From contig JAGFBZ010002129.1 in NCBI GenBank assembly GCA_018398805.1, positions 1,302,001-1,366,000 of the forward strand: DNA of 64,000 nucleotides. The letters are read 5' to 3'. The notes beneath the pieces are model-generated. The model was not told where the DNA came from, searched no databases, and saw only the letters and a list, made by a program, of their open reading frames with translations. The number at the start of each line of letters is the position of its first letter. The stretch's first letter is position 1. The DNA is from Hirundichthys speculiger (taxonomy: Eukaryota; Chordata; Actinopteri; Beloniformes; Exocoetidae). Shown in pieces: positions 46,314 to 57,480 of the stretch. The position numbers and the translations under genes were made by a program.

Positions 46314-46740
46314 GTAAAAAGTTCATGCTACAGGAATGTTATATCATTAAAGTCTTATCTCAAACTGTTAATTGAAACAAAAGCTAACATCAGTAATGGG
46401 TATACCGTGGGACACTGTTCACCATGAAGCAGTCCCTCCATGGGATGTAGCCAAAAGGACGTCCACTTCTATGCCTCTGATCCATTGTTGGGTGTGGTAT
46501 TGGACTCCATGATGTCAAAATGTGATCAGCATAATGAAGAGGACTGTTGGACCAGAACATTTAGTGGTCGATTCACGGATCAGACACTTGCTGTGACTGT
46601 TGCGGTTAATGACCTTATAAGAGAACAGCATGTTATGCAATAAGTACTGAAATATTGAACAGTTGGACATGTGCATTCATGGGTTTAAAGAAGGTCAAAT
46701 TCAATTCACCTGGAAAGGTTGTTGTGCATTTTAGGAGCAT

Positions 46741-46914
46741 TTGCGGGATACATAAGCTTCCGGTTTTTAAAGCAATGACGTGAACTTCCATTGACTCAGA
46801 AAGTGCTGATTCAGCATGTAAGCATTAAGCATTGTAAAGATACATCAATCCACATCGATACAGACCCCTCACAAAAAGTTAGGGATATTTGACTTTTGCG
46901 GAAGATTTTTGGAA
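46741..46914 (+). repeat. Diverged direct repeat, right unit
   Basis: Right copy of the repeat described at 46144-46313. It keeps a longer CACAAAAAGTTAGGGATATT stretch, which is shortened to CACAGAACATTC in the left unit. Confidence 0.7.
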
Positions 46915-46985
46915 AAAAAAGAACTCAAATTCTTATCTGAAACTTCAGATTTCATCCGAAAGCCAAATATCCACAACTTTTTGTG
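46870..46985. mobile_element. Mariner-like terminal inverted repeat pair (mini-MITE)
   Basis: CACAAAAAGTTAGGGATATT at 46870 is matched in inverted orientation by AATATCCACAACTTTTTGTG ending at 46985; about 24 of 27 positions agree. This sequence type is the end of a Tc1/mariner family in fishes. With 116 bp between outer ends it would be a nearly empty, internally deleted copy. The TCAAATTCAATTCACCTGGA-type words at 46697 also recall that family. Confidence 0.55.
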
Positions 46986-47340
46986 AATACTGTGTATTGA
47001 TTAAAAATGTAACAATCCGAGTACTACTGATACAAAATTAAAATATTGATTGTTACAGCATAGATGTAAATGTAAATACATGTTATCAAGCATATTTTAG
47101 TTTTTCATTTAATTGTTTTTAATTTCATTGTGTCCAGTTGAACACAAATAAAAATGATGCGAATGGAAGCGATTGTGTTCAATTAACATATGATATCACC
47201 TTCTTGATTGGTAGCCCATGTATCTAATTCAAGTCTAAGTATCAGGGCAGACTTATGTGTTATCATGTTGGCAAACATCGAATTGTCAGCCGTATATCGT
47301 ATCGTGATGAAACTGCATCACCAGTATGTAGCTGCCTGAC
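46986..47340. mobile_element. Possible hAT relic
   Basis: ATTAAAAATGTAACAATCCG, TACTACTGATACAAAATTAA and the CGTATATCGTATCGTGATG stretch at 47288 resemble pieces of a fish hAT family. No termini or duplication found. Confidence 0.3.
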
Positions 47341-47639
47341 AGCACTGGCTATGATGTTGTTGGTTGCCAGACAGTGACACGTTGCCATGGTGATTTCTGG
47401 TGATTTTATCCTCTCCCCTCTTTCCCTGTCTCTCTTTTGCATTTTTTTTAAACACATGTTTTTATTTATTTTTCTAAAAGATCCAACTGTTCAACTAAAT
47501 TCAGTTTTTATTACCACTCACTGAATTATGATCCAACTGAGGCTCCAAGCCGCGGGATGTCCAAGTTTAACTTATTGCTACTTATTTCAACCACACGCGT
47601 GCTCATTACCGGCTGCCAAGTGATTTTTGAATCAGTTTA
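47341..47639. other. Intergenic, nothing recognised
   Basis: AT-rich, no supported feature. Confidence 0.4.
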
Positions 47640-48570
47640 GGCTCGCTGCATTTTTGATTTAAGCTAATTATCCTAAATTCTGACCGGGTCTCTTTTGAAC
47701 CAAGTGCTGTTTTAAAAATGAGCTTCCCTCTGTTAGATCTGTAGATGTGTGCTCCATCGGTGCCACCGTTCCCTACAGGCCAGCGCCTCTGTCTGAAAAA
47801 TGTGTCACGGTTATGATGACAATGATGGAAGGATGAAAGCTCTCACTAATTAGGACGGTTATAAAAATGAATGATAGAGACGGTGAGGGAGGCGATCAGG
47901 GCAGTGGCATTATTCTCATGTCATGCATCATGCACCGTTATTTTCATGGCATGAATTCAGCACTGAGACGACGTTCCTTCATAGCACGAAAGATTCCTCA
48001 CAGCTCTGTTTTCATATCTGCAGAACAACATTTGCTAACATATTATTCTGTCCTTTCCTGCCAGTCACGACTGTGGTTTACAAGTAAATGGAATGACTAT
48101 AAATCACGACTAAACACAGCAGAAGTAAGATTATGTTTAGAATAATGACATAGCTATAAATCTTCCATGCCGCTGACTGGACTAAAGGAAAAAAAAAGAC
48201 AAGTTTATTCTGGGGTTTGTAATATAAATTCCAATTCAGACTTTTCTGACACTGATGGATTGTATCATCGTCCCCTAAAAAAGCAAACTGACTTTTTTTT
48301 TGTTAGGGGCTGACAATTTGACATTATTTTATTGTGCGGGTGGGCTGCTCCGTCAATGGCCATTGGGAATGCAAATCAAATCAATTAGATGTCATATTTA
48401 GAAATTTGGAAATTTGTAAGAGTCAATGTGTTGGCTGTCATTTTAAAGGAGTTATATTGTGCCTGTGGCATAATTTGAAAATGTGACTGGATGACTGAAT
48501 GACATGCAAATATAAAAAGTTGTAATGACATGAGAATGGCAAATAAAAAAGAATGAAACAAAAAATTTCC
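47640..48570. promoter_or_regulatory. Candidate conserved non-coding block with two octamers
   Basis: Repeat-free for over 900 bp. ATGCAAAT octamers (POU-factor sites) lie at 48369-48376 and 48504-48511, the first inside AATGCAAATCAAATCAATT. AAGCTAATTATCC at 47662 and CTCACTAATTAGGACGG at 47843 carry homeodomain-type cores. Function and conservation are inference. Confidence 0.3.
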
Positions 48571-49132
48571 GAGCAATTGTCCACACATGAAAAAAGACAT
48601 GGCTGTGGAAGAAGAGGGTTGACTAACCTGGCTTGGCCCGGACTGGACTGGACCGGCCTGCACGTGGTTTTGACCAGCGTCTAATAGAAAATGACAGCGG
48701 CAACTCTGAGCCATTGCAGATTTTCAGAAATGTCTGCAAGGAAGAATAGAACAAAATCATAACTGCACTGTGACACTTTACCGCGTCAGCAGTTTCTGTT
48801 ACTTTCTGGATCGGCTTCAACCCAGAAGTGGAGATGTTGGCGCTCGGTCGACCTCCGGTGAAAAGACGCACAGCGAAGTGGAACCTATGGTGGAAGTTAC
48901 AAGATGTGCCGCCCTGTTGCCAGTCATTAGCATAGCGTCATCAGCGGCTCTTTTGTCAGTGCTATTTCCCCCATGTGGCCAGAGATGGAATTGCTACATC
49001 ATGTGCCTTTAAACGTCCAAACAGAGTGTTATTGTTTTTTTTTCTTTACCATGTAGTCTTTTTGTATTTTGTATACAGTTTATAGTTATTGGTGAACTGT
49101 GTATCTAACAGCATCTTTTATTTCCCTTTCAG
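48571..49132. other. Intergenic; flank of a possible exon
   Basis: No repeat recognised. The last 40 bases are pyrimidine-rich (TATTTCCCTTTCAG ends at 49132) with a possible branch point CTAAC at about 49105. Confidence 0.4.
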
Positions 49133-49222
49133 GCTGCAGAGGCACTCACCGGCAGACAGTGATGGCTGTTGGTCATTTGTGTATGGATTTCAACGCCACG
49201 TTTGAGAAGCTGCGGCTCTCAG
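49133..49222 (+). CDS. Candidate first coding exon, unidentified
   Basis: A possible 90-nt exon. It follows a good acceptor (TTTATTTCCCTTTCAG, with CTAAC about 27 bases upstream) and ends CTCTCAG before a GTAGTC donor, which is acceptable but weak. One of three frames is open throughout and contains an ATG at 49162 in a favourable context (GTG before, G after). It encodes MAVGHLCMDFNATFEKLRLS and leaves the exon in phase 1. Read on without splicing, it stops after 30 codons. I do not recognise the protein, and no second exon was found in the window. A chance combination remains quite possible. Confidence 0.25.
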
Positions 49223-51030
49223 GTAGTCACTGCAGCATGAAATGCAATAAATAGCAGAGCTATCTCACTGTTAAAGTCCACTTACCTCCTGAGGGCCTAG
49301 TACTTTATATGTAAATGAGACTGCCTTGTAACAACCACACATACCCGCACACACACACAAAAACGCTTTTCTACCTCTCTCTTTCCTGCTCGGACACACG
49401 CACACACTCCCAAAGTGATTCTGACGGTGTTCTGCCTCAGATGAAAACAAAATACTCAATGAAGTCCTTTCCTCCGGCAGGCTGGACACGAGGTGACTGC
49501 GCCCCCCTTCTAATGTTCCAAGTGCCTTGCCTCTGTTTTCCGTTTGTTGTCCTTTTCTCTTCCTCGGCGTCACACTCAGAAACAATTTAATCAGACAGCC
49601 AAGCTGTTAATATCCTGAAAACCACTGGGTGGATTGGAGCTACAGTGGTCTTCTTTGTTTTGAGTTTGCTCGCCCTCCCTCTCTCTCAAAGCGGGCCTTT
49701 GTGCTTTCAGTAACAATATTTGGAGCAGAGATGAAAGCCAGAAGCTTTGCACGCAGCTCCACCCATCTGAGGTTTAAGGCCGACCTGAGAAAGTCCGAGC
49801 ATAATGCCAGTTAATCACTTACATCAGTCAAGCTGAAGAGAGAGGCAGCGCTAACCCCGCGCCGCTCGTTCCCGCGGCGTCTTTATGACAGCCGGGGTCG
49901 GACGGGGAGCAGCGGGAAAAACAAACTTCAGAATGACTGGGTATTTAATTAACCATGACAACGTAGTTTGGCTTAACGAGCATTTCTTCCCCCGACCCAC
50001 CGTTCTATGTAACGTCTCTCCGTTGCTCGGGGTAACTCGACATCCCTGCCAGTTAGCCACAAAAATGAGCGGGAAGCCCGCCAAAGCTTTGTAAATATAC
50101 ACGGAGATGAAACAGCTCTGCCAACATCCTCCTGGTGCCCCGGGAACAAAGCCTTAATGAAAAATATTTCATGCTAACTATTTTTTAATAGAAGCCTTGG
50201 TTTCCTAAATGACGATGTACAGCTGCACAACATGTGTCGCGCTCTCTGCCTTCAGTTCCAAGCTAATATTAACCTCTGAAAAACACATTAGCCCGGGACA
50301 AATTGTGATATACTGTAGGAATAACTGACATGAGGGATGTAGAGCGTTTAATAACGGGGGGCTGCCCAAGCAAAACACATTTATGAGAACAAAAATTAAC
50401 AGTAATAAGCGCACAGTAGCTTCACGCCGTTAGAGTTAAACTCTCATATTTTCATTTACAGTGGCAGCACATAAGGGTTATTTAATTGGCTTCACTGGAT
50501 AATTAACCATAGTTTTACTGATCTATTTGAACATGTTGACACAGTGTGATATTGTGCTTTTTTTCAGAGATCAGTCGGCTTGCCTGATTAGCTCTTACCA
50601 GTTCTGGCCAATTTATTCTGTTACCCCACCAGGTGCATGCATCACATTCACAGTCTTATCTTTTTTTTATTATTATTATTTTATTTAATTCTAAATTTGA
50701 GACAACAAATTTAATCCTGCTCTTAAAATTGCATTTTTCTTCTGAGCATGCTCAGGGGGAACTAAACCAGCAGATCACACATCCTGCTGTCTCTGTGGTT
50801 TGATGTTTTGTTTCAAGTTTCAACAGACACGACATCATGCAGAAATTCTCTGCCCCGCCTTTAAAGGACCGTGAAGTCTTTCTGAATGCGTGTTTGTGTT
50901 TACTAGTCGTGCAGTGACAATCCAAAGAGTGCATCCCTGGTTACTTTCTGCATATAAACATACAGATGCTAGCTAAACAACCCTGGCCCGCTGTTATTGG
51001 TCCAGTACTTCCTGTACCGGTATGAAATGG
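49223..51030. other. Intergenic or intronic, nothing firm
   Basis: A CA-rich stretch near 49336-49370. The segment 50200-50520 is repeat-free with GGTTATTTAATTGGC and GGATAATTAACC and could be regulatory. A T-run lies near 50660. No named repeat. Confidence 0.4.
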
Positions 51031-51234
51031 CTCAGAACTAGGGATGGAACGGTTATCGGTATTACGGTAAAGCGCGGTTAAATTTTACGCGATAACGATT
51101 ACCGTTTAAGTTTGACTTCATCTCATTATCGCGGTCGATTACCGGGATATTTAATATCAGCCTCATTCAAGTCTGCGAGCGACTCGCAACTGTGTCTCGC
51201 GTGAATATGTAGCTTGTAACATCGGCATTGTAAC

Positions 51235-51419
51235 ATGAGCATGGCGGAAACTGGCGATAGCACGCAGGACATTTACCAACCCACTAAAATGACGAAATCA
51301 GAGGTCTGGGCATACTTTTTTTTTTTTTTTTTTTTTTTTACGAATGCAGAGGGACAACTGGTGGGGGACAAATTATCCTGTCTGCAGAGCACTTGTATAC
51401 ATTTTATTGTAATTTGTAA
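51235..51419 (+). pseudogene. N-terminus of a hAT (BED-type) transposase
   Basis: The frame from ATG 51235 reads MSMAETGDSTQDIYQPTKMT, then KSEVWAYF, a run of phenylalanines and TNAEGQLVGDK. The KSEVW.YF......AEG pattern is the beginning of a BED zinc finger, the DNA-binding domain of many hAT transposases. A T24 run (51316-51339) has replaced or expanded the middle of the finger, and the zinc-binding cysteines and histidines that should follow are not recognisable. Non-functional relic inside the hAT at 51039-52209. Confidence 0.6.
51316..51339. repeat. T24 tract inside the transposase relic
   Basis: Twenty-four consecutive T; it keeps the frame open as a phenylalanine run. Confidence 0.9.
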
Positions 51420-52217
51420 AAGCAACTTGTAGGCGCTAAGGCTAATGCTTCAAGCTACTGAGATGTTTGACCGAGAGTAATCTGGTTGACGCGCTTCGCT
51501 AACTCGCATTTCGTAAATGTTACTGTTGCGTGTCAATCTAAAAAGGACCGGAACGATGTTCTTCTGATGCAGTTAAAATATTAATTTATTCCATTAATTG
51601 ATCCGACAACCGTAACGCCGGCAGTTAGCACCACAGTGATCAAAAAACTTTTGCCCTTCCGGGTCAAACACCTAACCAATAACAGGCAGCTACCTTTATA
51701 CCTGACCCTCAGGTAACAACACAGCGACACCCACAGACACACAGAGTGAACTACAATTCATAACATTTTTGGCTCCTAAACAACTGTTTCTTTATTTGCA
51801 CATTTATATGTTTTTAAGGTTCATCTTAAAGTCCAAAGTTTTTTTTATTTAAACTTGCACTATCACTTTTGTTCCTGATAATTGTTTGCATATTTTGACC
51901 TACTATGGTTGTTAAAGTGTTTATTTAAATTTGCACCAGACAAATAAGCTTTGTTCCTGTTATTTATTCTGTTCATTTAAAATAAAACCTTTCTGTGCCA
52001 GTTCTTTGCCCTTTTAATGTGAAAGTTTCATTTTGATAAAATGTTGGCTTCTGATGTTTTAGTGTGGCAAGAAAATCACAAGATTGTGTGAAATAATTTA
52101 AATGTATGTGTTTTTTGTACAGCAATGAAGAATACCGAGATAATATCGTAAACCGTGATAATTTGGTCACTATAATCGAGATTAAATTTTCCATATTGTT
52201 ACATCTCTACTCTGAAC

Positions 52218-53014
52218 CCATTTCACAGAAGAGAATTTTCACAAGTGAATGGGTAGGGCAGGCCAAGCTAACAAAAAGTGTTCTGGGTTTAAAAAAAATA
52301 TTGTGTAAAATCACCTACCCTACCTTTAAGATGTGGAGTCTCGCTCCTCTGCCTGAATAAGAACCAGCTCTGCAGCAACACAGTTTCACTCTGATCAACT
52401 TACGGGTTCACTAACGCATATAAGAGCAGTACATTGTTTATTCTCAAAACTTTAGATCTCTTTTGGTTTCGGTCTCTCCCGGAGGGGGTGCACCACGCTT
52501 GTTCTCTTGCTTCTGGCAACCCATTTTCTATACATATGAACACCAAGCAATATAGTTTTCATTTCCAGCAGGAAAGCTGTTAAAGTTTAGTTCAAGTTAC
52601 TTTATTTGAACTGTCGCCCCCGAGGGCTATAGTTTTTATCCCTTAAATTTCTTTATTTTCAACCCTCTGGCAATATGATTTGATAGTATTCTCAAGTGTA
52701 CGCTTTTATCTCGGTGCAGTACACTTGCGATAAAAGAGTGTCAGTAAAGCAGAAATAAAATGTGCGCTCTCTGTAAAAGTGCAGCTCTGTGAGGTAATTC
52801 CTGTAAAAAAAACCAGCCACTGTTGAGAGCTCGCTCTCGCTTGTAAAATGTATACTACAGGCCACGCTTTCTGCTTCCCTATTCCGAAGAGCAATTCAAT
52901 GCACTTTTCAGATTTCAAAATGCCCATTGTGGCGAAATGGCGGCCATTAATAAGCGTCCAGCATCTACTGCTCACTACTGCGTGTCTGTGATGTGGTGAG
53001 TAGTCAGTAAATGA
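52218..53014. other. Intergenic, nothing firm
   Basis: No named repeat or gene. TACTGCTCACTACTGCG near 52970 recalls a fish hAT-type MITE, but no ends were found. Confidence 0.4.
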
Positions 53015-53053
53015 GCAGATCTGGACGCAGCCCATCTGCGTCTGCAGATCTGC
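53015..53053. repeat. Strong hairpin
   Basis: GCAGATCTGGACGCAG (53015-53030), spacer CCCAT, CTGCGTCTGCAGATCTGC (53036-53053). The arms pair along their whole length except for a small bulge. Confidence 0.85.
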
Positions 53054-53559
53054 TTGCTGTTAATGCTGTAATCATACCCACACATCTCGGCTCTGCCAAG
53101 TTCAGAGTGCCGCTCACCCCCGAGTTCTGCTCACTCCATCATGTTCAGAACAAATGTATTGTAAAATGCCCTGTTAAAGCCTACGCATTAAATAAAAATG
53201 TTAATTTTCTGCACAGAGTTATAATGGACTACGATCTTATGACGAATTCATTTTTGAAATGTGTTGCAGAAGTTCCGTTCCATACGGTGCGATGGCGCGG
53301 AAAACAAACAAACGAAAAGAAAAACCACAACACAGACATTTGCGACTGAAGTTGCCGTACATGTGAGACACCATCTGCAGTCTGTCAAGGGCAGCCATTT
53401 GGCATTGTGGATGCACGCTGCGTCTCACCTAGAAGGGGAAAGTACGCAATCAGCAACATTCGTTTTTAATCAAGGGCCAACAGCGTGAATTTATTCTGAA
53501 GCTCGGTCCTAACTGTTTCCTCAAGCGAAAGCACGGGTCATTAACATATCCTTAAATAT
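53054..53559. other. Intergenic, nothing recognised
   Basis: Open frames of 112 and 75 codons overlap here but have no domain. No repeat named. Confidence 0.4.
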
Positions 53560-54150
53560 GTGTAGTTGAAAACCGCCCTAAAGAATTAGAGCCACACACC
53601 TTTAATGCGGATGCCATTACCTTCAGCTGCTAAACAAGTCCTTCACTTGTTTCATTACACAGTTTTTAGTCCTTTATATTGAACTTCGGTTTACTGCAGG
53701 CTTTATATTGAAGTCCCTATTTTTGTGAAGATGGTGACGAACCCTGTAAATTTGCAGTAATTACAGGCTTGGAGCGTGGAGTGAGCAATTTAAGGGCAAG
53801 CTACCCACCACTTTCAGTCCATTCCCGTGCCACTCAGCCCTACACGCATGTACTGTAGCTCCTGCCCGGCTCGATCATAAACGAAAGTGACTTTGAGAGC
53901 AAGCAAACAAACAGAGCTTAAGTGAATCAGTTAGGCAGAAAGAGGCATGCGGCAGACAGGCAGGTGATGGATGGTGGCGCTTAGGAGCCATGACTTTTGG
54001 GTAAGTGACAATGACACACATAAAGGCCACCATTACCCATTTTAAGATGCGTTTAAAATCCTTATCGACCCACCTGCCTCACTTGCCAATATGCCAGAGC
54101 ATCACGCCAGCTGGAGCGAGATGGCAGGCGGGGAGTGATTTGCATTGACA
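53560..54150. promoter_or_regulatory. Candidate conserved non-coding block with one octamer
   Basis: Repeat-free, with an ATTTGCAT octamer at 54138-54145 (GGGGAGTGATTTGCATTGAC), GCAGTAATTACAGGC at 53755 and CACCATTACCCATTTTAAG at 54029. Regulatory role inferred from motif content only. Confidence 0.25.
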
Positions 54151-56935
54151 AGAGCCAACCTGTCCCCCCGTCTGCAACGCTCACACAAGCTCTGAAGACA
54201 GTCAAAGTTCCTCGTGTAAGCAGAACCCGAAATAGAAAAGTACCAGAAGTGGGAAAAACATCGATGGCTTCCGAAGGCCAACCCGCTTCAAGTTACAAAC
54301 ATGAAATTGGTTGTAAAAGTCTGTTGCAGAGTCAAATTAATACCTGACATCAAACTGATTGAGAGACTTTGTTCCACGTGTCTCAAAGACGCCAGAAACA
54401 CTCAAGTGTGACAAAATAAAAAAAATAAATAAAAGTTGCTTGGATTCCACCCTCTTGTGCACTTTACAGTCTGCACTCAAGTTTAAAAACCATGTCGACA
54501 CACCAATACATCCAGTCGTTCTTTTTCTTTCCTTTTTCCTTGTGAAAAAAAAAGCACATGTCCATCAAACACTTGACATTTGGAATTTTTCCTGTCAGTG
54601 TCTTGTCTCGTCTCCCATGGATTCATGATCACAGGATTCCTGCTGCTTGGCACTGGCGGTTACCATTTTGGACCATTCCCCACTGAGAAGTACCAGTGAA
54701 CTCTAAGGCAGACGCATAAGTTTCAAGTCTGCCTGACCTAAAAAGAATTCTATTGTTACCTGCATCGGCTCCCCAGAATTAAGCCTTGAAGGCTCATGTC
54801 TAAATTTCTCCTGGATGTTATGTCAAAAGATGCTCCTTCACCTTCCCCTTTCCTATAACACCTGTGGCTCTGCAATGGAACGTTCTCAGGGCCGTGTCAA
54901 CATCTTATCGCAACGACTGGGCGAAATTTGTCTGGGAATGTCTGGAGCAGAGCAAAGGGAATATTTCAACTACAAACATACACGCAAACACTCACATGAA
55001 ATATGTGCACCCCCCCCCCTGTGACTCGCTGTCTCTGACGGCCCCCCCCTGTTCTGTCCCCCGAGCACGGTGGACTGTGGTGGAAGTGCAACACGCCTGG
55101 AGGCTGCGAGCTTTCACTGGGACGCCTCCTCCATGTCTTAGTTTGAGTTTGTCTGTGCTTTATGCTTAGGTTTGTTTTTTTTTTTTTTATATTTCACAGA
55201 CATAGTTCTTTTTACCCTCTTCTCTCTCCCTGTGTGACCTCATTTCCTCATCTAATGAAAAGGCAGCACTAGGCACCTGGCCGCAGCCTCAGAGCACCGT
55301 TGACCCATGTCCTACTATGTTTGTCTGTTTCTTGCATGTTCTCTTGGACGATATACTGGAAAGTAATTTTGTTGTGCTCAATTACAAATAAAGTCTCCTC
55401 CTTGATCTCCCCTGTCCTTAGTCTATCTTGTTCCTGTTTTACTTTGAAGGTCTGTCTTGTCTTCATAATATTCTGCTTCACTTCCGTCCGTGATTACCCT
55501 GAGTGTTTGCACCTGCTTCTCGTTTGTCACTTTGTGTATTTAAGTCTTGTCATCGCCTGTTCATTTGCCAGATCGTACTGTTACCCTTGTCTGCTGCTTC
55601 ACTGAGCGTTTCTCCGTGTTCCCCGTCCGATCCCGGCTTTGTTTTGTTAGCTTGTTCCTCCCGTGCTGTCCCAACATTTTAGATTTATCTCGTTTTGGTT
55701 CAATGAGAGTTTGAGTTGTTTTTCAAGAACTTTCGAGGATGGTTGTTTGCAACCTCCCTCATCCCCTGCGTTCTTTGGGTCGGCCTTACCACCACGTCTA
55801 CCCAAACTCTATGACATTTTCAGCAGTCGAGAGTAAAAGTAATTCTCCCCGTGTTCTTTTATCTGGTGCCATAGAAGAGACTAAAAACAAAGATCCAATT
55901 AAAGGGTTTAATATGCAATGATTAACACAAAGATTCAATATGCCATGCAGAATGTTTTAATTGGCCGATGGTACACTTGTCCACAACACCACCGAGGGAC
56001 TGCCGTGGACAAATGCACACAGAATGTTGGATTGTGTCCGTTCTTATAGCTACAGAAAGGCGGATCCTTGCGTTCTTCTGAGTTAATTGTCCTTTGTCTC
56101 AAAATCCAGGTGTCCAACAGTTCTGAATCACAGGTCCAGACACATACTGTTGTGTTATTTGTCCAGGAGATGAGATGTCACTAAAATGTGTTTATCTATG
56201 CAAGTCACAAACTTCCTTGGAAGACAGCAGGTCAGGAAGTCAAGATGTCCCAGTCATTAGGTCATAAAGGTCAGACCGCATTCCTACATGCAATAAAGTT
56301 TAGCTTTAAAAGTTAAAAACAGTTATGGAGATTATATTCATTTTACCTCAAATGTAATCTCTGAAGAGAGAGATGAGAAACGCCTCATTGAACGTCAAGC
56401 ACTGTGGAGGAGGGCTGATGAGTTGGATCTTTGTTGTCGATATAAGACCCGGTTCGTTGCAGACACTGAACTGACCAGTAAAACCGTTATAGAGTCAAGT
56501 GTAGGTTAAAGCTGAGCCAGAGTTTTGCACAAAGAGATTAAAGCTCTAAATCAAATGAATGTTTGGTGTGATTACTCTTCGCCTTTAAAGCAGCTTTAGT
56601 TCTTCTGGGTACAACTGCGTGAAGTTAGGGGTTTTTGACCAGACCATCGGATCGGGTTTTGTATGTAGGTTAAAACACAGTCATTAACTGAAACAGAAAT
56701 CGCTGTGCAGCAGGCTGAAAACTGGCTGAGGAACAGCCAAACTGCTACCGAGGTGAGGTTGTGGAGTTCAGTTTCATGCCACATTGACTGTAGTGAGACT
56801 GAGGACGGCGACGAGACACAAGATTTTCCTGCTGAGGACCTTCAGTGTCGTGTTGATCCAAGGAAACTTAATTCAGCATTATGGTCACTTCTGAATCAGG
56901 AGATGTTCATCAGTGTCCATAACAGAGCTGCCCAT
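54151..56935. other. Intergenic; possible old repeat at 55120-55680
   Basis: C-runs near 55009 and 55042, a T-run near 55170. The part 55120-55680 is TTGTCTTGT-rich with CTCGTTTGTCACTTTGTG and TATTTAAGTCTTGTC, and resembles LTR-like or MITE sequences of fishes, but no termini, primer-binding site or coding region could be placed. ATTACAAATAAAGTCTCC at 55381 has a polyadenylation-type AATAAA. Confidence 0.35.
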
Positions 56936-56939
56936 CCAT

Positions 56940-57150
56940 CTAATGTCTGACCAGCGGTGGTCTTCACAGAAGAACCGACATGTCACCAGGTGCTCTGGAT
57001 CAACAATCCGAAGGTTGAAAAAGATTTGTCTGCAGCAGAAGGTGAACTGTTTGCTGCAGGACTGGAGCCCAGTGGCGTTGGGGATTTGGTCAGAGTCAAT
57101 GGTGTCCTCGATGCTGAGATAAAGGAAGATATTATGGATAGCAAATTTAT
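56940..57150 (+). pseudogene. Tc1-like transposase relic (third family)
   Basis: The frame from 56957 reads CHQVLWINNPKVEK and then AAGLEPSGVGDLVRVNGVLD. QVLW(T/S)(D/N)..K is the segment around an acidic catalytic residue, and G(V/T)GDLVR(I/V).GVL(N/D)AE is the following strand in a fish Tc1 family. On the minus strand the same bases read GACCAAATCCCCAACGCC, a familiar word of that family. The usual bases between the two blocks are missing, the catalytic Asp is replaced by Asn in this reading, and the downstream catalytic region is absent. Confidence 0.55.
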
Positions 57151-57480
57151 TCAGAAGCAGGACAAAAACTCCAAACGCAGCCAATCACTGTCTTCAGTGC
57201 AAAACAAAATCAAGCAAAAGCCTGGAAGTGATGCAGAGAAACAAGGATTTGATGGAGCCTACAACCACAGAAGATCGGAGGTTAATTCTCCAAAATAACA
57301 ACAAATGTAAAAGTTTGGATTTTTGAAAGCATTCTTACTTTTAACAGCATTTCCTTACACCTGCTCAAGACTGCACTAAGTATTTCAAGATTAACTCCGA
57401 CTGTGTTGCAGCAACTGAAATCTATGTGGCAACAGAACGTTAGATATCTGCGTGTACACACTGATATCGTAATGAATCTT
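57151..57480. other. Flank of the Tc1-like relic, nothing firm
   Basis: The open frame continues to 57298 with lysine- and serine-rich residues that I cannot relate to a transposase. No other feature. Confidence 0.35.

Larger units (their letters stand above)
51039..52209 (+). mobile_element. hAT element, internally deleted, with BED zinc-finger remnant
   Basis: Left end TAGGGATGGAACGGTTATCG and inverted right end TAGAGATGTAACAATATGG. The 8-bp flanks CTCAGAAC (51031-51038) and CTCTGAAC (52210-52217) differ at one base. GGTATTACGG and CGCGATAACGATTACCG near the left end mirror the ACCGAGATAATATCG words near the right end. Only the start of the transposase is left. Confidence 0.75.

Noticed and set aside
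53011..53349. 112-codon plus-strand frame
   Set aside because: Begins in the hairpin at 53015, has no domain and overlaps frames on the other strand of similar length.
55120..55680. Possible LTR
   Set aside because: No matching second LTR, no primer-binding site and no gag or pol nearby; only composition suggests it.
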